64,000 bases of DNA from Streptomyces ficellus (lineage in GTDB: Bacteria; Actinomycetota; Actinomycetes; Streptomycetales; Streptomycetaceae), in the NCBI RefSeq assembly GCF_030406405.1, contig NZ_JAUEPL010000013.1, positions 54,321 through 118,320 of the forward strand. The letters run 5' to 3'. Made by a program: the position numbers and the translations under genes. Every line of letters begins with the position of its first letter. The stretch's first letter is position 1. Shown piece after piece: positions 1 to 8,964 of this stretch. A model generated the notes under the pieces. That model was not told the origin of the DNA, searched no databases, and worked only from the letters and a program-made list of their open reading frames with translations.

Positions 1-757
1 CCTCGATGACCTTCAGGACGTCGATGCCCTGCTTGTCGGCGAAGCGGGCGAACTGGTTCGCGAGGCCGATGTTGACGTCGCGGTAGGTGGTCTCGGCGAG
101 CTTGGCCAGCTCGGACGCCTCGGCGGTGCCCAGGTCCCACACGCCGTTCGGGCGCGGCAGGTCGTCGCGCTGGTCGAAGTCGAGGACCTGCTCGTAGAAC
201 TCGACGCCGTGCTTCGCGGACGCCTCGTCGATGCCGCCGACGAGCTTGGGGTAGCGGCGCAGGTCGGCGAAGACGCGGCCGGTCAGCACGCGCTCCGGCG
301 AGAAGACCAGGTGGAAGTCCTGGCCGGCGATCAGGCCGGAGCCCTCCTCCAGCATCGGCGCCCAGCGGGTGCGGGTGGTGCCGACCGGCAGGGTGGTCTC
401 GTAGGAGACGAGGGTGCCCGGCTTGAGGCCCTTGGCGATGGCCTTGGTGGCGGAGTCCATCCAGCCGAAGTCCGGGGTGCCCTCGGCGTCCACGAACAGC
501 GGGACGACGACCACGACGGCCTCGGACTGGGCGACGGCGGCGGCGGTGTCGGTGGTCGCGGACAGCAGACCGGCGTCGACGGTCTGCTTCAGCAGCCGGT
601 CGAGGTCGTGCTCGCCGGGGAAGGGCTCGGTGCCGGCGTTGACCAGCTCGACGACCTTCTCGTTGACGTCGGCGCCGATGACCTTGTGGCCCTTGGCGGC
701 GAACTGCACGGCGAGCGGCAGGCCGATCTTGCCGAGCGCGACTACACAGATATTCAT
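1..757 (-). CDS. UDP-sugar 6-dehydrogenase (WbpA/UDP-GlcNAc dehydrogenase-like), C-terminus outside window
   Basis: NAD-dependent oxidation of a UDP-hexose(amine) to the uronic acid, cytosolic. The N-terminus reads MNICVVALGKIGLPLAVQFA, a Rossmann fingerprint with Ala in place of the first Gly of GxGxxG, followed by VVVVVPLFVD and FSPERVLTGR, typical of the UDP-glucose/UDP-GlcNAc/UDP-ManNAc dehydrogenase superfamily. About 252 codons are visible; the catalytic Cys region lies beyond base 1. The ATG at 757 overlaps the stop of the upstream glycosyltransferase (ATGA), so the two are translationally coupled. The neighbouring Gfo/Idh oxidoreductase and DegT aminotransferase make a WbpA role (UDP-GlcNAc to UDP-GlcNAcA) more likely than plain UDP-glucose dehydrogenase, but substrate cannot be read from sequence. 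Confidence 0.9.
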   Translation of the reverse strand, partial: MNICVVALGKIGLPLAVQFAAKGHKVIGADVNEKVVELVNAGTEPFPGEHDLDRLLKQTVDAGLLSATTDTAAAVAQSEAVVVVVPLFVDAEGTPDFGWMDSATKAIAKGLKPGTLVSYETTLPVGTTRTRWAPMLEEGSGLIAGQDFHLVFSPERVLTGRVFADLRRYPKLVGGIDEASAKHGVEFYEQVLDFDQRDDLPRPNGVWDLGTAEASELAKLAETTYRDVNIGLANQFARFADKQGIDVLKVIE

Positions 758-2382
758 CGGGTCAGTTTCCTCTTCACACGGGACATCAGTTGACGCAGTC
801 GCTTGCCCACGCCGAGCGAGGGCTCCCACAGCGGAGCCGTGGTGATCACCAGCCGCCCCTTGGCGTTCGCGTTGGCGGAGATCCGGTACGGGATCCGCTC
901 CCGCCAGCGACGGGCCAGGGGCAGCGGCACACCGCGGGTCGGCACGGGAATCTCGTACGTCGAGCCTGCCACGTCGGCGTACACGCGGACGCCGAGCTTG
1001 GCGCTCTTGGCCTGGACCGGGATACGGGCGGTGAGCAGCGTGCCCTGGCCGTCCTCGGTCGGCTTCTGGGTGAACTCGCCCACGGGGGCGGGCAGTTCGT
1101 GTCCGGCGGGGAGCCGCCGGGCGCCGGGCTTGTCGGCGCTCTTGGGCATGGCCTTGGTGGCGAGCCTCACGACGGCCGAGCCGGTCTCGCCGGTGAGCCC
1201 CACCCGTACCGCCAGCGCGACGGCCATGTCGTCGCCGTCCTGGTCCCACTCGGCCGACACCAGGGACGTGCCCTGGGCCAGCCTCGCCGGGACGGACTCG
1301 CCGATCACCTCGTACGCCCGGTCGGGCAGCCCGACCGCGGGGTCGCGGAAGCCGGGGTAACGGACGAACGCCCGCCCGTCCTCCAGCAGCAGGGGCGGCG
1401 AACCGTGCTCGGCCTCGTCCTGTATCGCGCGGACGAGCTCCTCGACGGCACCGCGCTGGGCCAGGCAGATCCGCACCCGCCGCTTGACGTCCATCGAGTC
1501 GCGCAGCGCGTCGGTGAAGAACTCGTCGGCCAGCTCCGCGATGCCCGCGCACACCTCGGTCCGCGTCCGCGCGTCGAGCGCGGGGAAGTCGTCCTGGATG
1601 AGCTTGGCGAGCTCCCAGGTGAAGTGGCGCTTGAGGACCGCGTCGCGCTTGGGGCCCGCCTCGATCAGCGAGGCGGCGAAGTGCATGATGCGCTCGGTGC
1701 AGCGCAGCCGGGACAGGTGGTTGGCCCGGTAGGTGATGTTGCTGGCGTCGCCGCGCTTGACCGCGTAGTAGTACGTGTAGTCCGCCAGGACCGAGATCTT
1801 CGCGGCCCGTACGCACGCCTCCAGGGTGAACGGCTGGTCGGAGCCGACCGGCAGGTCCTCGGGGAAGCGCAAGCAGTACTTCTCCACCAGCTCGCGGCGG
1901 AAGAGCTTGGTGTTGGCCAGCGTGAACGGCAGGGCCGAGTCGTACAGCGAGACGTCCGGGTCGCTCTTCTTGTAGAGCGCCTGGTGGACGTAACGGCCGT
2001 TGGTGCCCACCATCTTGCCCACGACGACGTCGGAGCCGTGCTCGTCGGCACAGGCCACCAGCCGCTCCAGGGCCTCCTTGCCCAGGTAGTCGTCGGACCC
2101 GATGAAGTACACATAACGACCGGTGGCCAGCTCCAGGGCCCGGTTGCTGGGAGCAGCCGGGCCACCGGAGTTGGCCTGATGGATCACCTTGACAGTGTCC
2201 GGGTACTTCTCCGCGAAGCGGTCCAGTTCCCGGCCACTGTCGTCGGTCGAGCCGTCGTCCACGGCCACGACCTCGAGCCGGTCCAGCCCGATGCTCTGCC
2301 CCACCAGCGAGTTCAGGCACTCGGTGAGGTACGGCATCGTGTTGTACACGGCTACCACGACGGTGACATCGGGTGTGGTCAA
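754..2382 (-). CDS. GT2 family glycosyltransferase with C-terminal beta-rich domain
   Basis: Predicted 542-residue GT-A transferase. Residues 1-130 carry the GT2 nucleotide-binding signature (VVVAVYN, VAVDDGSTDDS, GRYVYFIGSDDYL, where SDD is the metal-binding DxD equivalent). A helical segment follows, and residues 340-500 look beta-rich (VALAVRVGL, AVVRLATKAM), reminiscent of the accessory domains of TarS-type wall teichoic acid transferases. No signal peptide or membrane segment, so cytosolic. The ATG at 2382 overlaps the stop of the oxidoreductase gene and its own stop overlaps the next ATG, so it sits inside a tightly coupled four-gene unit. It probably transfers the sugar made by the neighbours onto a cell-wall glycopolymer; acceptor unknown. 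Confidence 0.88.
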   Translation of the reverse strand: MTTPDVTVVVAVYNTMPYLTECLNSLVGQSIGLDRLEVVAVDDGSTDDSGRELDRFAEKYPDTVKVIHQANSGGPAAPSNRALELATGRYVYFIGSDDYLGKEALERLVACADEHGSDVVVGKMVGTNGRYVHQALYKKSDPDVSLYDSALPFTLANTKLFRRELVEKYCLRFPEDLPVGSDQPFTLEACVRAAKISVLADYTYYYAVKRGDASNITYRANHLSRLRCTERIMHFAASLIEAGPKRDAVLKRHFTWELAKLIQDDFPALDARTRTEVCAGIAELADEFFTDALRDSMDVKRRVRICLAQRGAVEELVRAIQDEAEHGSPPLLLEDGRAFVRYPGFRDPAVGLPDRAYEVIGESVPARLAQGTSLVSAEWDQDGDDMAVALAVRVGLTGETGSAVVRLATKAMPKSADKPGARRLPAGHELPAPVGEFTQKPTEDGQGTLLTARIPVQAKSAKLGVRVYADVAGSTYEIPVPTRGVPLPLARRWRERIPYRISANANAKGRLVITTAPLWEPSLGVGKRLRQLMSRVKRKLTR

Positions 2383-3392
2383 CTGGCCACGTCCTCCGGG
2401 GTGAGCCGCACGGTGACGCCGCGGTCGGCGGAGTCGATGACCGCCGCGGCCACCTCCACGGTACGCAGACCCTGGCGCAGCGTGCAGATGTCGTGGGACT
2501 TGTCCAGGACCGCGTCACGGAACAGCTCGTGCTCGACGAGGAGCGGCTCGCGCTTCGGGATGGCGTAGCGGATCATGTCGCCCTCGGAGACACCGCGGAA
2601 CGCGCGCAGCGCCTCCCACTCGGTGGCGACGGCGGCGTTGGAGTAGAACGTGAGGTCGGCGGTGAGGGTGTCGGCGATGAAGCAGCCCTTCTCGCCGGTG
2701 ACCGACGTGAAGCGTTCCTTCAGCGGGCTCAGCCAGTTGACGAGGTGGTTGACCATCGTCCCGTCGGACAGCTGGCCCACGGCCGAGACCATGTCCTCGT
2801 GCGGGCGGCCCGACTTCGACACCGTGTGCGCGGCGATCGAGGTGTACTGCCGGCCGGTGACCCAGCCGGTGAGGTCGATGTCGTGGGTGGCGAGGTCCTT
2901 GACCACGCCGACGTCCGCGATGCGGTGCGGGAAGGGCCCCTGGCGGCGCGTGACGACCTGGTACACATCGCCCAGCTCGCCGGCCTCCAGCCGGGAACGC
3001 AAGGACCGCAGCGCCGGGTTGCAGCGCTCGATGTGCCCGACACCGGCCACCAGGCCGCGCGTCTCGAAGGCCTCGACGAGCCTGCGGGCGCCCTCGACGG
3101 TGTCGGCGACCGGCTTCTCGATGAGCGCGTGGACGCCGGACTCGGCCAGCTTCAGGCCGACTTCCTCGTGCAGCGCGGTCGGGCAGGCCACGACGGCGTA
3201 GTCGATGCCCAGCGAGATCAGTTCCTCGACGGTGGACAGGACGGGTGCGCCCTGGGCCCAGCCGTTCTTGTCGCCCATCGGGTCGACGACCCCGACGAGC
3301 GTCACGCCGTCCAGCCCGGCCAGTACGCGGGCGTGGTGGCGTCCCATGGAGCCGAGGCCGATCAGGCCGGCTCGCAGTCCAGCGGCAGTCAC
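2379..3392 (-). CDS. Gfo/Idh/MocA family oxidoreductase (WbpB-like)
   Basis: Predicted 337-residue NAD(P)-dependent sugar dehydrogenase. N-terminal Rossmann motif GLIGLGSMGRHHARVLAG, the EKP motif (HALIEKPVADT) that supplies the catalytic Lys, and the usual C-terminal alpha/beta domain. GTG start at 3392 inside a GTGA overlap with the aminotransferase gene. With the dehydrogenase and aminotransferase next to it, it would oxidise C3 of UDP-GlcNAcA before amination, as WbpB does in Pseudomonas; that assignment is by context. A plain myo-inositol or other sugar dehydrogenase is the alternative, made less likely by the overlap. Confidence 0.88.
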   Translation of the reverse strand: MTAAGLRAGLIGLGSMGRHHARVLAGLDGVTLVGVVDPMGDKNGWAQGAPVLSTVEELISLGIDYAVVACPTALHEEVGLKLAESGVHALIEKPVADTVEGARRLVEAFETRGLVAGVGHIERCNPALRSLRSRLEAGELGDVYQVVTRRQGPFPHRIADVGVVKDLATHDIDLTGWVTGRQYTSIAAHTVSKSGRPHEDMVSAVGQLSDGTMVNHLVNWLSPLKERFTSVTGEKGCFIADTLTADLTFYSNAAVATEWEALRAFRGVSEGDMIRYAIPKREPLLVEHELFRDAVLDKSHDICTLRQGLRTVEVAAAVIDSADRGVTVRLTPEDVAS

Positions 3393-4507
3393 AGGTTCTC
3401 TCCCAGCGCGTTCACGGCGGCGACGATGCGTTCGAGGTCGTTCTGGGTCAGCGAGGGGTGGACCGGCAGCGAGACGACCTCGGCGGCGGCCTTCTCCGTC
3501 TGCGGCAGGTCCCAGTTCCGCCCGGCCTTCTGGTCCGGCTCCCAGTACGGCTTCAGCCGGTGGATCGGCGTCGGGTAGTACACGGCGTTGCCGACGCCCG
3601 CCTCGGTGAGCTTCGCCATCGCGGCGTCACGGTCACCCTTCACGCGGATCGTGTACTGGTGGTAGATGTGGCGCGCGCCCTCGGCGACCGGCGGGGTCAC
3701 GATGCCCGGCGCGGTGATGTTCGCCGAGAGGTACGCGGCGTTGGCGATGCGCTGCTCGGTCCAGGCGGGGAGCTTGCCCAGCTGTACGCGGCCGACGGCG
3801 GCGGCCACGTCGGTCATGCGCATGTTGGCGCCGACGATCTCGTTGGCGTACCGCTGCTCCATGCCCTGGTTGCGCAGCAGGCGCAGGGTGCGGGCCAGTT
3901 CGGCGTCGGCCGTGGAGATCATGCCGCCTTCGAGGCTGTGCATGTTCTTGGTCGGGTAGAAGCTGAACGTGCCGCCGTTGCCGAAGGCGCCGACCGGGGT
4001 GCCGTTCAGGGCCGCGGCGTGCGCCTGGCAGGCGTCCTCGACGACCGCGAGCTTGTGCTTCTCCGCGATGGCCATGATCTTGTCCATCGCCGCCGGGTGG
4101 CCGTACAGGTGGACCGGCATGATCGCGGCCGTGCGCGGGGTGATGGCCGCCTCGACGGCGGCCGGGTCCAGGTTGAAGCTGCCGGGCTCGATGTCGGCGA
4201 AGACCGCGTCGGCGCCGACCAGCCGCACCGCGTTCGCCGAGGCGGCGAACGAGAAGGAGGGGACGATCACCTCGTCGCCCGGGCCGATGTTCAGCGCCAT
4301 CAGAAGGAGGTGCAGCGCCGACGTACCGGAGTTGACGGCGACGCAGTGGCGGCCGTCGACCAGCTCGGAGAATCCCTCCTCGAAGGCGGCCACTTCGGGG
4401 CCCTGTACGACGCGGCCGGTGCGCAGTACGCGTACTGCGGCCTCGATCTCTTCTTCACCGATGACCGGGCGGGCAGCGGGAATGGGCTGCTCGTTGATGC
4501 TCGGCAT
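3389..4507 (-). CDS. DegT/DnrJ/EryC1/StrS-type sugar aminotransferase (WbpE-like)
   Basis: PLP-dependent aminotransferase of 372 residues that would aminate a UDP-3-keto sugar. Visible family features: AVNSGTSALHLLLMAL for phosphate binding, VEDACQAHAA with the PLP-N1 Asp, and FYPTKNMHSLEGG, where the Lys forms the Schiff base. The start chosen is the ATG at 4507 because AAGGAGG lies at the right distance upstream (4514-4520); the longer open frame from 4531 has no such site. First gene of the four-gene overlapping cluster, followed by a GTGA overlap. Member of the sugar-aminotransferase subfamily with high confidence; the UDP-GlcNAc3NAcA product is inferred from the neighbours. Confidence 0.92.
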   Translation of the reverse strand: MPSINEQPIPAARPVIGEEEIEAAVRVLRTGRVVQGPEVAAFEEGFSELVDGRHCVAVNSGTSALHLLLMALNIGPGDEVIVPSFSFAASANAVRLVGADAVFADIEPGSFNLDPAAVEAAITPRTAAIMPVHLYGHPAAMDKIMAIAEKHKLAVVEDACQAHAAALNGTPVGAFGNGGTFSFYPTKNMHSLEGGMISTADAELARTLRLLRNQGMEQRYANEIVGANMRMTDVAAAVGRVQLGKLPAWTEQRIANAAYLSANITAPGIVTPPVAEGARHIYHQYTIRVKGDRDAAMAKLTEAGVGNAVYYPTPIHRLKPYWEPDQKAGRNWDLPQTEKAAAEVVSLPVHPSLTQNDLERIVAAVNALGENL

Positions 4508-4848
4508 GGACGTCCTCCTTGAACACCGCAAGAGCTCTTTGTGGCAGAGGTCTGAAGGGTGTTGCGGAGGCTGACAAGGCCGCGCTTACCCCTCCGGCGC
4601 GATGCCGACGCCCTACCGAGGAATGCTGGGACCGGTCTGTCCCGGAACCGGGTCGGTCACCGACCGTAGTCTTCGGGCGGGGCCCGCCGACGGCAGCGAC
4701 CGGCGTCACATTATCAGGAATTTCCTGGCCAATTTCGGGGTCGTTAACCGTCGGAGGCATCGATTCCGAAACGAAATCCCGCGTTCCGCCCCGGTAATCC
4801 GGAGCGGAACGCGGAACTTTCGCTCGCTGCTCACCAACTGTTCAGCGG
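4508..4848. promoter_or_regulatory. Intergenic control region upstream of the sugar cluster
   Basis: A 341-bp gap without a convincing gene. The part near 4709-4790 is an AT-rich island in a GC-rich genome. It contains CAGGAA-T-TTCCTG (4715-4727), a perfect inverted repeat, and on the minus strand a GATAAT box directly after it, which would serve as a -10 element for the aminotransferase gene. No good -35 hexamer is visible. The rne terminator occupies 4779-4814. Confidence 0.45.
4779..4814 (-). terminator. Terminator downstream of rne
   Basis: Arms CCGCGTTCCGC (4779-4789) and GCGGAACGCGG (4804-4814) are perfect complements, with further pairing inside the loop. It lies 35 bp after the rne stop codon, and the minus strand continues into a T-rich GATTTCGTTT. 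Confidence 0.75.
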
Positions 4849-7800
4849 TCAGCTCTCCGTGACCGCCGTCACGCCCGGCTGCGGCGACTGCTCGGCGGCG
4901 ACGGTCTTCTTCGCCGCCGACTTGGCCGTCTTGGTGGCCTTCTTGGCGGTCGTCTTCTTCGCCGCGGTCTTCTTGGCCGCCGTCTTCTTGGCGGCGGCCT
5001 TCTTCGCCGGGGCCTTCTTGGCGGCCGTCTTGCGGACCGCCTTCTTGGCCGGCGCCTCGGGCGCCTCGGGCGCCTCGGACACCTCGGCCGGGACCTCGGC
5101 GGCCTCGGCCTCCGGCTCCGCCGGGGCGCTGCTCACGACGACGATCGCGGCCTCCTCGGCACCCGCCGGGGAACCGGCCGGAGCGGTGACCTTGCGGACC
5201 ACGCGACGGCGGGCACGCGGCGGGGCGGCCACGGGGGCCTCCTCGGCGGCGGCCGCCTGCTCGGGCTCCTGCGGCTGCTGCGGCTGCTGGGGTTCCTGCG
5301 GCTGCTCGGCCACGGGCTCCGGCTGCTGCTGCGGCTGCGGCTGCTCGGCGGGCGTCGACGGCTCGGCGGCCGGGACCACCACGGCCGCGGCCTCCTGCGC
5401 CTGCTTGGGCGAGCCCGCCGGGGCGGTCGCCTTGCGGGTGGCCCGGCGGCGGGTACGGCCCTGGGGGGCCGGCTCCTCCGCGGCGGCGGCGATCGCCGGG
5501 GCGGCCTCCAGCTCGACGGCCTCGGGGGCCACCTCGGCGAGCGCGGGCTGCGGCTGGGGCTCCTCGGCGGCGCGCGGCGCGCCCGCCGGAGCGGTCGCCT
5601 TGCGGGTCGCCCGGCGGCGCGTACGGCCACGGCCCGCGGCCGCCTCGGCCTCCGCCACGCTGGAGTACAACTCCTCGTCCGCGGCCATGGTGTCCGGCAG
5701 CGGCTCGGCGAGCGACACCGGGGCGGCGACCTCCGCCGCGAGCTCCGCCTCGGTCTCGGCCTCCAGCTCGGGGGCCTCGACCTCGGTCTCGATCCCGGGC
5801 GCGGTGACCTCGGCCTCGGCGGCACGGGCGCGCTTCTTCGCCCGCTTGCCGCCGTTGCCGCCGCCACCGGCGGCGGTCGGCTGCTCCATGTGCACGATGA
5901 CGCCACGGCCATTGCAGTGGACGCACGTCTCGGAGAAGGACTCCAGCAGACCCTGGCCCACCCGCTTGCGGGTCATCTGGACCAGGCCCAGCGAGGTCAC
6001 CTCGGCGACCTGGTGCTTCGTACGGTCCCGGCCCAGGCACTCCAGGAGGCGCCGCAGCACCAGGTCCCGGTTGGACTCCAGCACCATGTCGATGAAGTCG
6101 ATCACGACGATGCCGCCCAGGTCGCGCAGCCGCAGCTGGCGCACGATCTCCTCGGCCGCCTCCAGGTTGTTCCTGGTGACCGTCTCCTCCAGGTTGCCGC
6201 CCTGGCCGGTGAACTTGCCGGTGTTGACGTCGACCACGACCATGGCCTCGGTCTTGTCGATCACCAGCGAACCGCCGGACGGCAGCCAGACCTTGCGGTC
6301 CAGCGCCTTCATCAGCTGCTCGTCGATCCGGTACGTCGCGAAGACGTCGACCTCCGACGTCCAGCGCTGCAGCCGGTCCTTCAGGTCGGGCGCGACGTGC
6401 GTCACGTACCCGTGGATGGTCTGCCACGCGTCGTCGCCGCTGACGATGACCTTCGAGAAGTCCTCGTTGAAGATGTCGCGGACGACCCGGACGGTCATGT
6501 CCGGCTCACCGTAGAGAAGGGTCGGAGCGTTGCCGTTCTTCGCCTTCTTCTGGATCTCCTCCCACTGCTCCTGGAGACGCTCGACGTCACGGCGCAGCTC
6601 GTCCTCGCTCGCGCCCTCGGCGGCGGTGCGCACGATGACGCCCGCGTCCTCGGGGACGATCTTCTTGAGGATGGTCTTCAGCCGGGCGCGCTCGGTGTCG
6701 GGCAGCTTGCGGCTGATCCCGGTCATCGAGCCCTCGGGCACGTACACCAGGTAGCGGCCGGGCAGAGACACCTGACTTGTGAGGCGGGCGCCCTTGTGGC
6801 CGATCGGGTCCTTCGTCACCTGGACGAGGACGGACTGGCCGGACTTGAGCGCGGTCTCGATACGGCGCGGCCCGTTGGCCATGCCGAGCGCCTCGAAGTT
6901 GACCTCACCGGCGTACAGGACGGCGTTGCGGCCCTTGCCGATGTCGACGAACGCGGCCTCCATGGACGGCAGGACGTTCTGGACCTTGCCCAGGTAGACG
7001 TTGCCGACGTAGCTGGTGGCCTGCTCCTTGTTGACGTAGTGCTCGACGAGCACGTTGTCCTCAAGGACGCCGATCTGGGTGCGCTCGCCGCTCTGGCGGA
7101 CGACCATCACGCGCTCGACGGCCTCGCGGCGCGCCAGGAACTCGGCCTCGGTGATGATCGGCACGCGCCGGCGGCCCTGCTCGCGGCCCTCGCGGCGGCG
7201 CTGCTTCTTCGCCTCCAGACGGGTCGAGCCCTTGATGGACTGCACCTCGTCGGACGGCTCCGCCTTCGGGCGGGGCTCGCGGACCTTGACGACCGTGCGT
7301 ACGCCCTCTTCCTCGGCGAGCTCGGTCTCGGCGGTCGCGTCACCGCTGCGGCGGCGACGGCGGCGGCGACGGCGGGAGCTGCTGGTGCCGGCGGCGGACG
7401 GGGTGCCGGTCTCGTGCTCCTCGTCCTCCTCGTCCTCGTGCTCCTCCTCCGCCTCCTCGGCGGCGGCCTCCTCCTCGGCCCGGGCGGCCTCCTCGGCCTC
7501 CTCCGCCTCGGTGGCCTCACCACGGCGGCGGCGACGGCCACCACGGCGACGGCGGCGCGAGGGACGGTCCTCGAACTCGTCCGTCTCCTCCCCGTCGGCG
7601 GCCTCGGTCTCGGCCTCCGCTCCGGCCTCCGGCTCGGGCTCGGGCTCGGGGGCCGCGGCGGCCTCGACCGGCTGGGCCGGCTCGACGGGCTCGGCCGGCT
7701 CGCCACGGCGGCGGCGACGGCGGCGGCCACCGGCCTCGGGCTGCCTCTCGGACTGCTTCTCGGGCTGCGCCTCCGCGACGGCCGGGGCCTCGGTGACCTC

Positions 7801-8964
7801 GGGGGCCTGGGGGGTCTCCTGCTCCTGCTCGGCGGCCTCGGCGGCGGCCGCCGCGGCGGCGGTCTCCGGGGTCTGGAACATCGGCTCGGTGAAGACCGGC
7901 GCCTGGAAGACCGGCACGGCGGCGGGGCGCGCGGCGCGGCGGCCACGCTCCGGCTTGTGCGTCGGCTCGGCGGTGAACTTCGGCGCGGTGGCGCGGCGCC
8001 GGGTGCGGCCACGGGAGGCGGCCTCCTCGGCGGCGGCGACCTCGGGCCCGGCCTCGTCGGTGGTGATCTGGGCGACGGTGTCGGCGGGCAGGCTCTCGCC
8101 CGCCTCGGCGACGTCTTCGACGTCCTCCTGTGCCGGGGCCTGCGGCGCGCCCGCGGGCGCGGTCGCCTTGCGGGTGGCGCGGCGGCGGGTACGGCGCGGG
8201 GCGGCCTCCGCCTCGGCCTCGGCGGCGGGCTCCTCGACCGTCTCCGCGGCCTCGGTGACCGGGGCCTCGGCGCCCTGCGGCTCCTGGACGACCTGCGGGG
8301 CACCCGCCGGAGCGGTGGCCTTACGGGTCGCACGGCGACGCGTACGCGCCGGAGCCGCCTCGGGCTCCTCCGTCGCCTGCTCGACCGGGGCCTCCGCGGC
8401 CTGCGGCTCCTGGACAACCTGCGGGGCGCCCGCCGGAGCGGTGGCCTTACGGGTGGCGCGGCGGCGCGCACGCGCCGGAGCCGCCTCGGGCTCCTCCGTC
8501 GGCTGCTCGACCGGGGCCTCGGCGGCCTGCGGCTCCTGAACGGCCTGCGGGGCACCCGCCGGGGCGGTGGCCTTGCGGGTGGCGCGGCGGCGCGCCGGGA
8601 CCGGGGCGGCCTCGGGCTGCGGCTGCGGCTGCGACTCCGGCTCGTCAACGGTGGCCTCGGCCACCTGCGGGGCACCCGCCGGGGCGGTGGCCTTGCGGGT
8701 GGCGCGGCGGCGCGGACGCACCGGAGCGGGCTCGGGCGCCTCGTTCGGCGCCTCGGCGAGGGAGGCGACGTCGGCCACGTCGGCGGCGGGCGTCTCGACG
8801 ACGACCTCGGCGGCCGGTGCCTCGCCGGCAGCGGCGGTGACCGGCGGGCCCGCCGGACGCGACGCGGCGCGGCGACGGCGGCGCGGCGGCAGCGTGTCGC
8901 TGGGGGAATTGTTCTGTTCGTTGTCGGTACCGGCGGTGGTGCCGGTTTCGTTCGGCTCGAGCAT
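4849..8964 (-). CDS. rne: RNase E/G family endoribonuclease (RNase ES type) with repeat-rich flanks
   Basis: Predicted 1371-residue single-strand endoribonuclease of mRNA decay and rRNA processing. The core occupies roughly residues 600-1020: an S1 domain (GVLEDNVLVEHYV, SYVGNVYLGKVQNVL near 630-700), the DNase I-like catalytic part with both metal-binding Asp motifs (VVVDVNTGKF and VVIDFIDM), and the Zn-link CVHCNGRG. The N-terminal ~600 residues and C-terminal ~340 are Ala/Pro/Glu-rich with a recurring arginine-rich module, RRRATRKATAPAGAP, five good copies before the core and three after; the tail ends in Lys/Ala repeats. Published work on S. coelicolor RNase ES placed PNPase-binding regions on both sides of the core, which fits. 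Start at ATG 8964 (MLEPNETG) with GGGAGAA upstream, rather than 9018. Confidence 0.96.
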   Translation of the reverse strand: MLEPNETGTTAGTDNEQNNSPSDTLPPRRRRRAASRPAGPPVTAAAGEAPAAEVVVETPAADVADVASLAEAPNEAPEPAPVRPRRRATRKATAPAGAPQVAEATVDEPESQPQPQPEAAPVPARRRATRKATAPAGAPQAVQEPQAAEAPVEQPTEEPEAAPARARRRATRKATAPAGAPQVVQEPQAAEAPVEQATEEPEAAPARTRRRATRKATAPAGAPQVVQEPQGAEAPVTEAAETVEEPAAEAEAEAAPRRTRRRATRKATAPAGAPQAPAQEDVEDVAEAGESLPADTVAQITTDEAGPEVAAAEEAASRGRTRRRATAPKFTAEPTHKPERGRRAARPAAVPVFQAPVFTEPMFQTPETAAAAAAAEAAEQEQETPQAPEVTEAPAVAEAQPEKQSERQPEAGGRRRRRRRGEPAEPVEPAQPVEAAAAPEPEPEPEAGAEAETEAADGEETDEFEDRPSRRRRRGGRRRRRGEATEAEEAEEAARAEEEAAAEEAEEEHEDEEDEEHETGTPSAAGTSSSRRRRRRRRRSGDATAETELAEEEGVRTVVKVREPRPKAEPSDEVQSIKGSTRLEAKKQRRREGREQGRRRVPIITEAEFLARREAVERVMVVRQSGERTQIGVLEDNVLVEHYVNKEQATSYVGNVYLGKVQNVLPSMEAAFVDIGKGRNAVLYAGEVNFEALGMANGPRRIETALKSGQSVLVQVTKDPIGHKGARLTSQVSLPGRYLVYVPEGSMTGISRKLPDTERARLKTILKKIVPEDAGVIVRTAAEGASEDELRRDVERLQEQWEEIQKKAKNGNAPTLLYGEPDMTVRVVRDIFNEDFSKVIVSGDDAWQTIHGYVTHVAPDLKDRLQRWTSEVDVFATYRIDEQLMKALDRKVWLPSGGSLVIDKTEAMVVVDVNTGKFTGQGGNLEETVTRNNLEAAEEIVRQLRLRDLGGIVVIDFIDMVLESNRDLVLRRLLECLGRDRTKHQVAEVTSLGLVQMTRKRVGQGLLESFSETCVHCNGRGVIVHMEQPTAAGGGGNGGKRAKKRARAAEAEVTAPGIETEVEAPELEAETEAELAAEVAAPVSLAEPLPDTMAADEELYSSVAEAEAAAGRGRTRRRATRKATAPAGAPRAAEEPQPQPALAEVAPEAVELEAAPAIAAAAEEPAPQGRTRRRATRKATAPAGSPKQAQEAAAVVVPAAEPSTPAEQPQPQQQPEPVAEQPQEPQQPQQPQEPEQAAAAEEAPVAAPPRARRRVVRKVTAPAGSPAGAEEAAIVVVSSAPAEPEAEAAEVPAEVSEAPEAPEAPAKKAVRKTAAKKAPAKKAAAKKTAAKKTAAKKTTAKKATKTAKSAAKKTVAAEQSPQPGVTAVTES
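8140..8718 (-). repeat. Five tandem ~120-bp coding repeats in the rne N-terminal region
   Basis: Blocks near 8664-8718, 8545-8598, 8419-8472, 8292-8345 and 8140-8192 each encode RRRATRKATAPAGAPQ with at most one or two changes, at a period of about 40 codons (the last interval is longer). A degenerate sixth copy follows toward the core (RTRRRATAPKFTAEP). Three further copies lie on the other side of the core near 5574-5625, 5407-5458 and 5160-5211. Confidence 0.85.
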
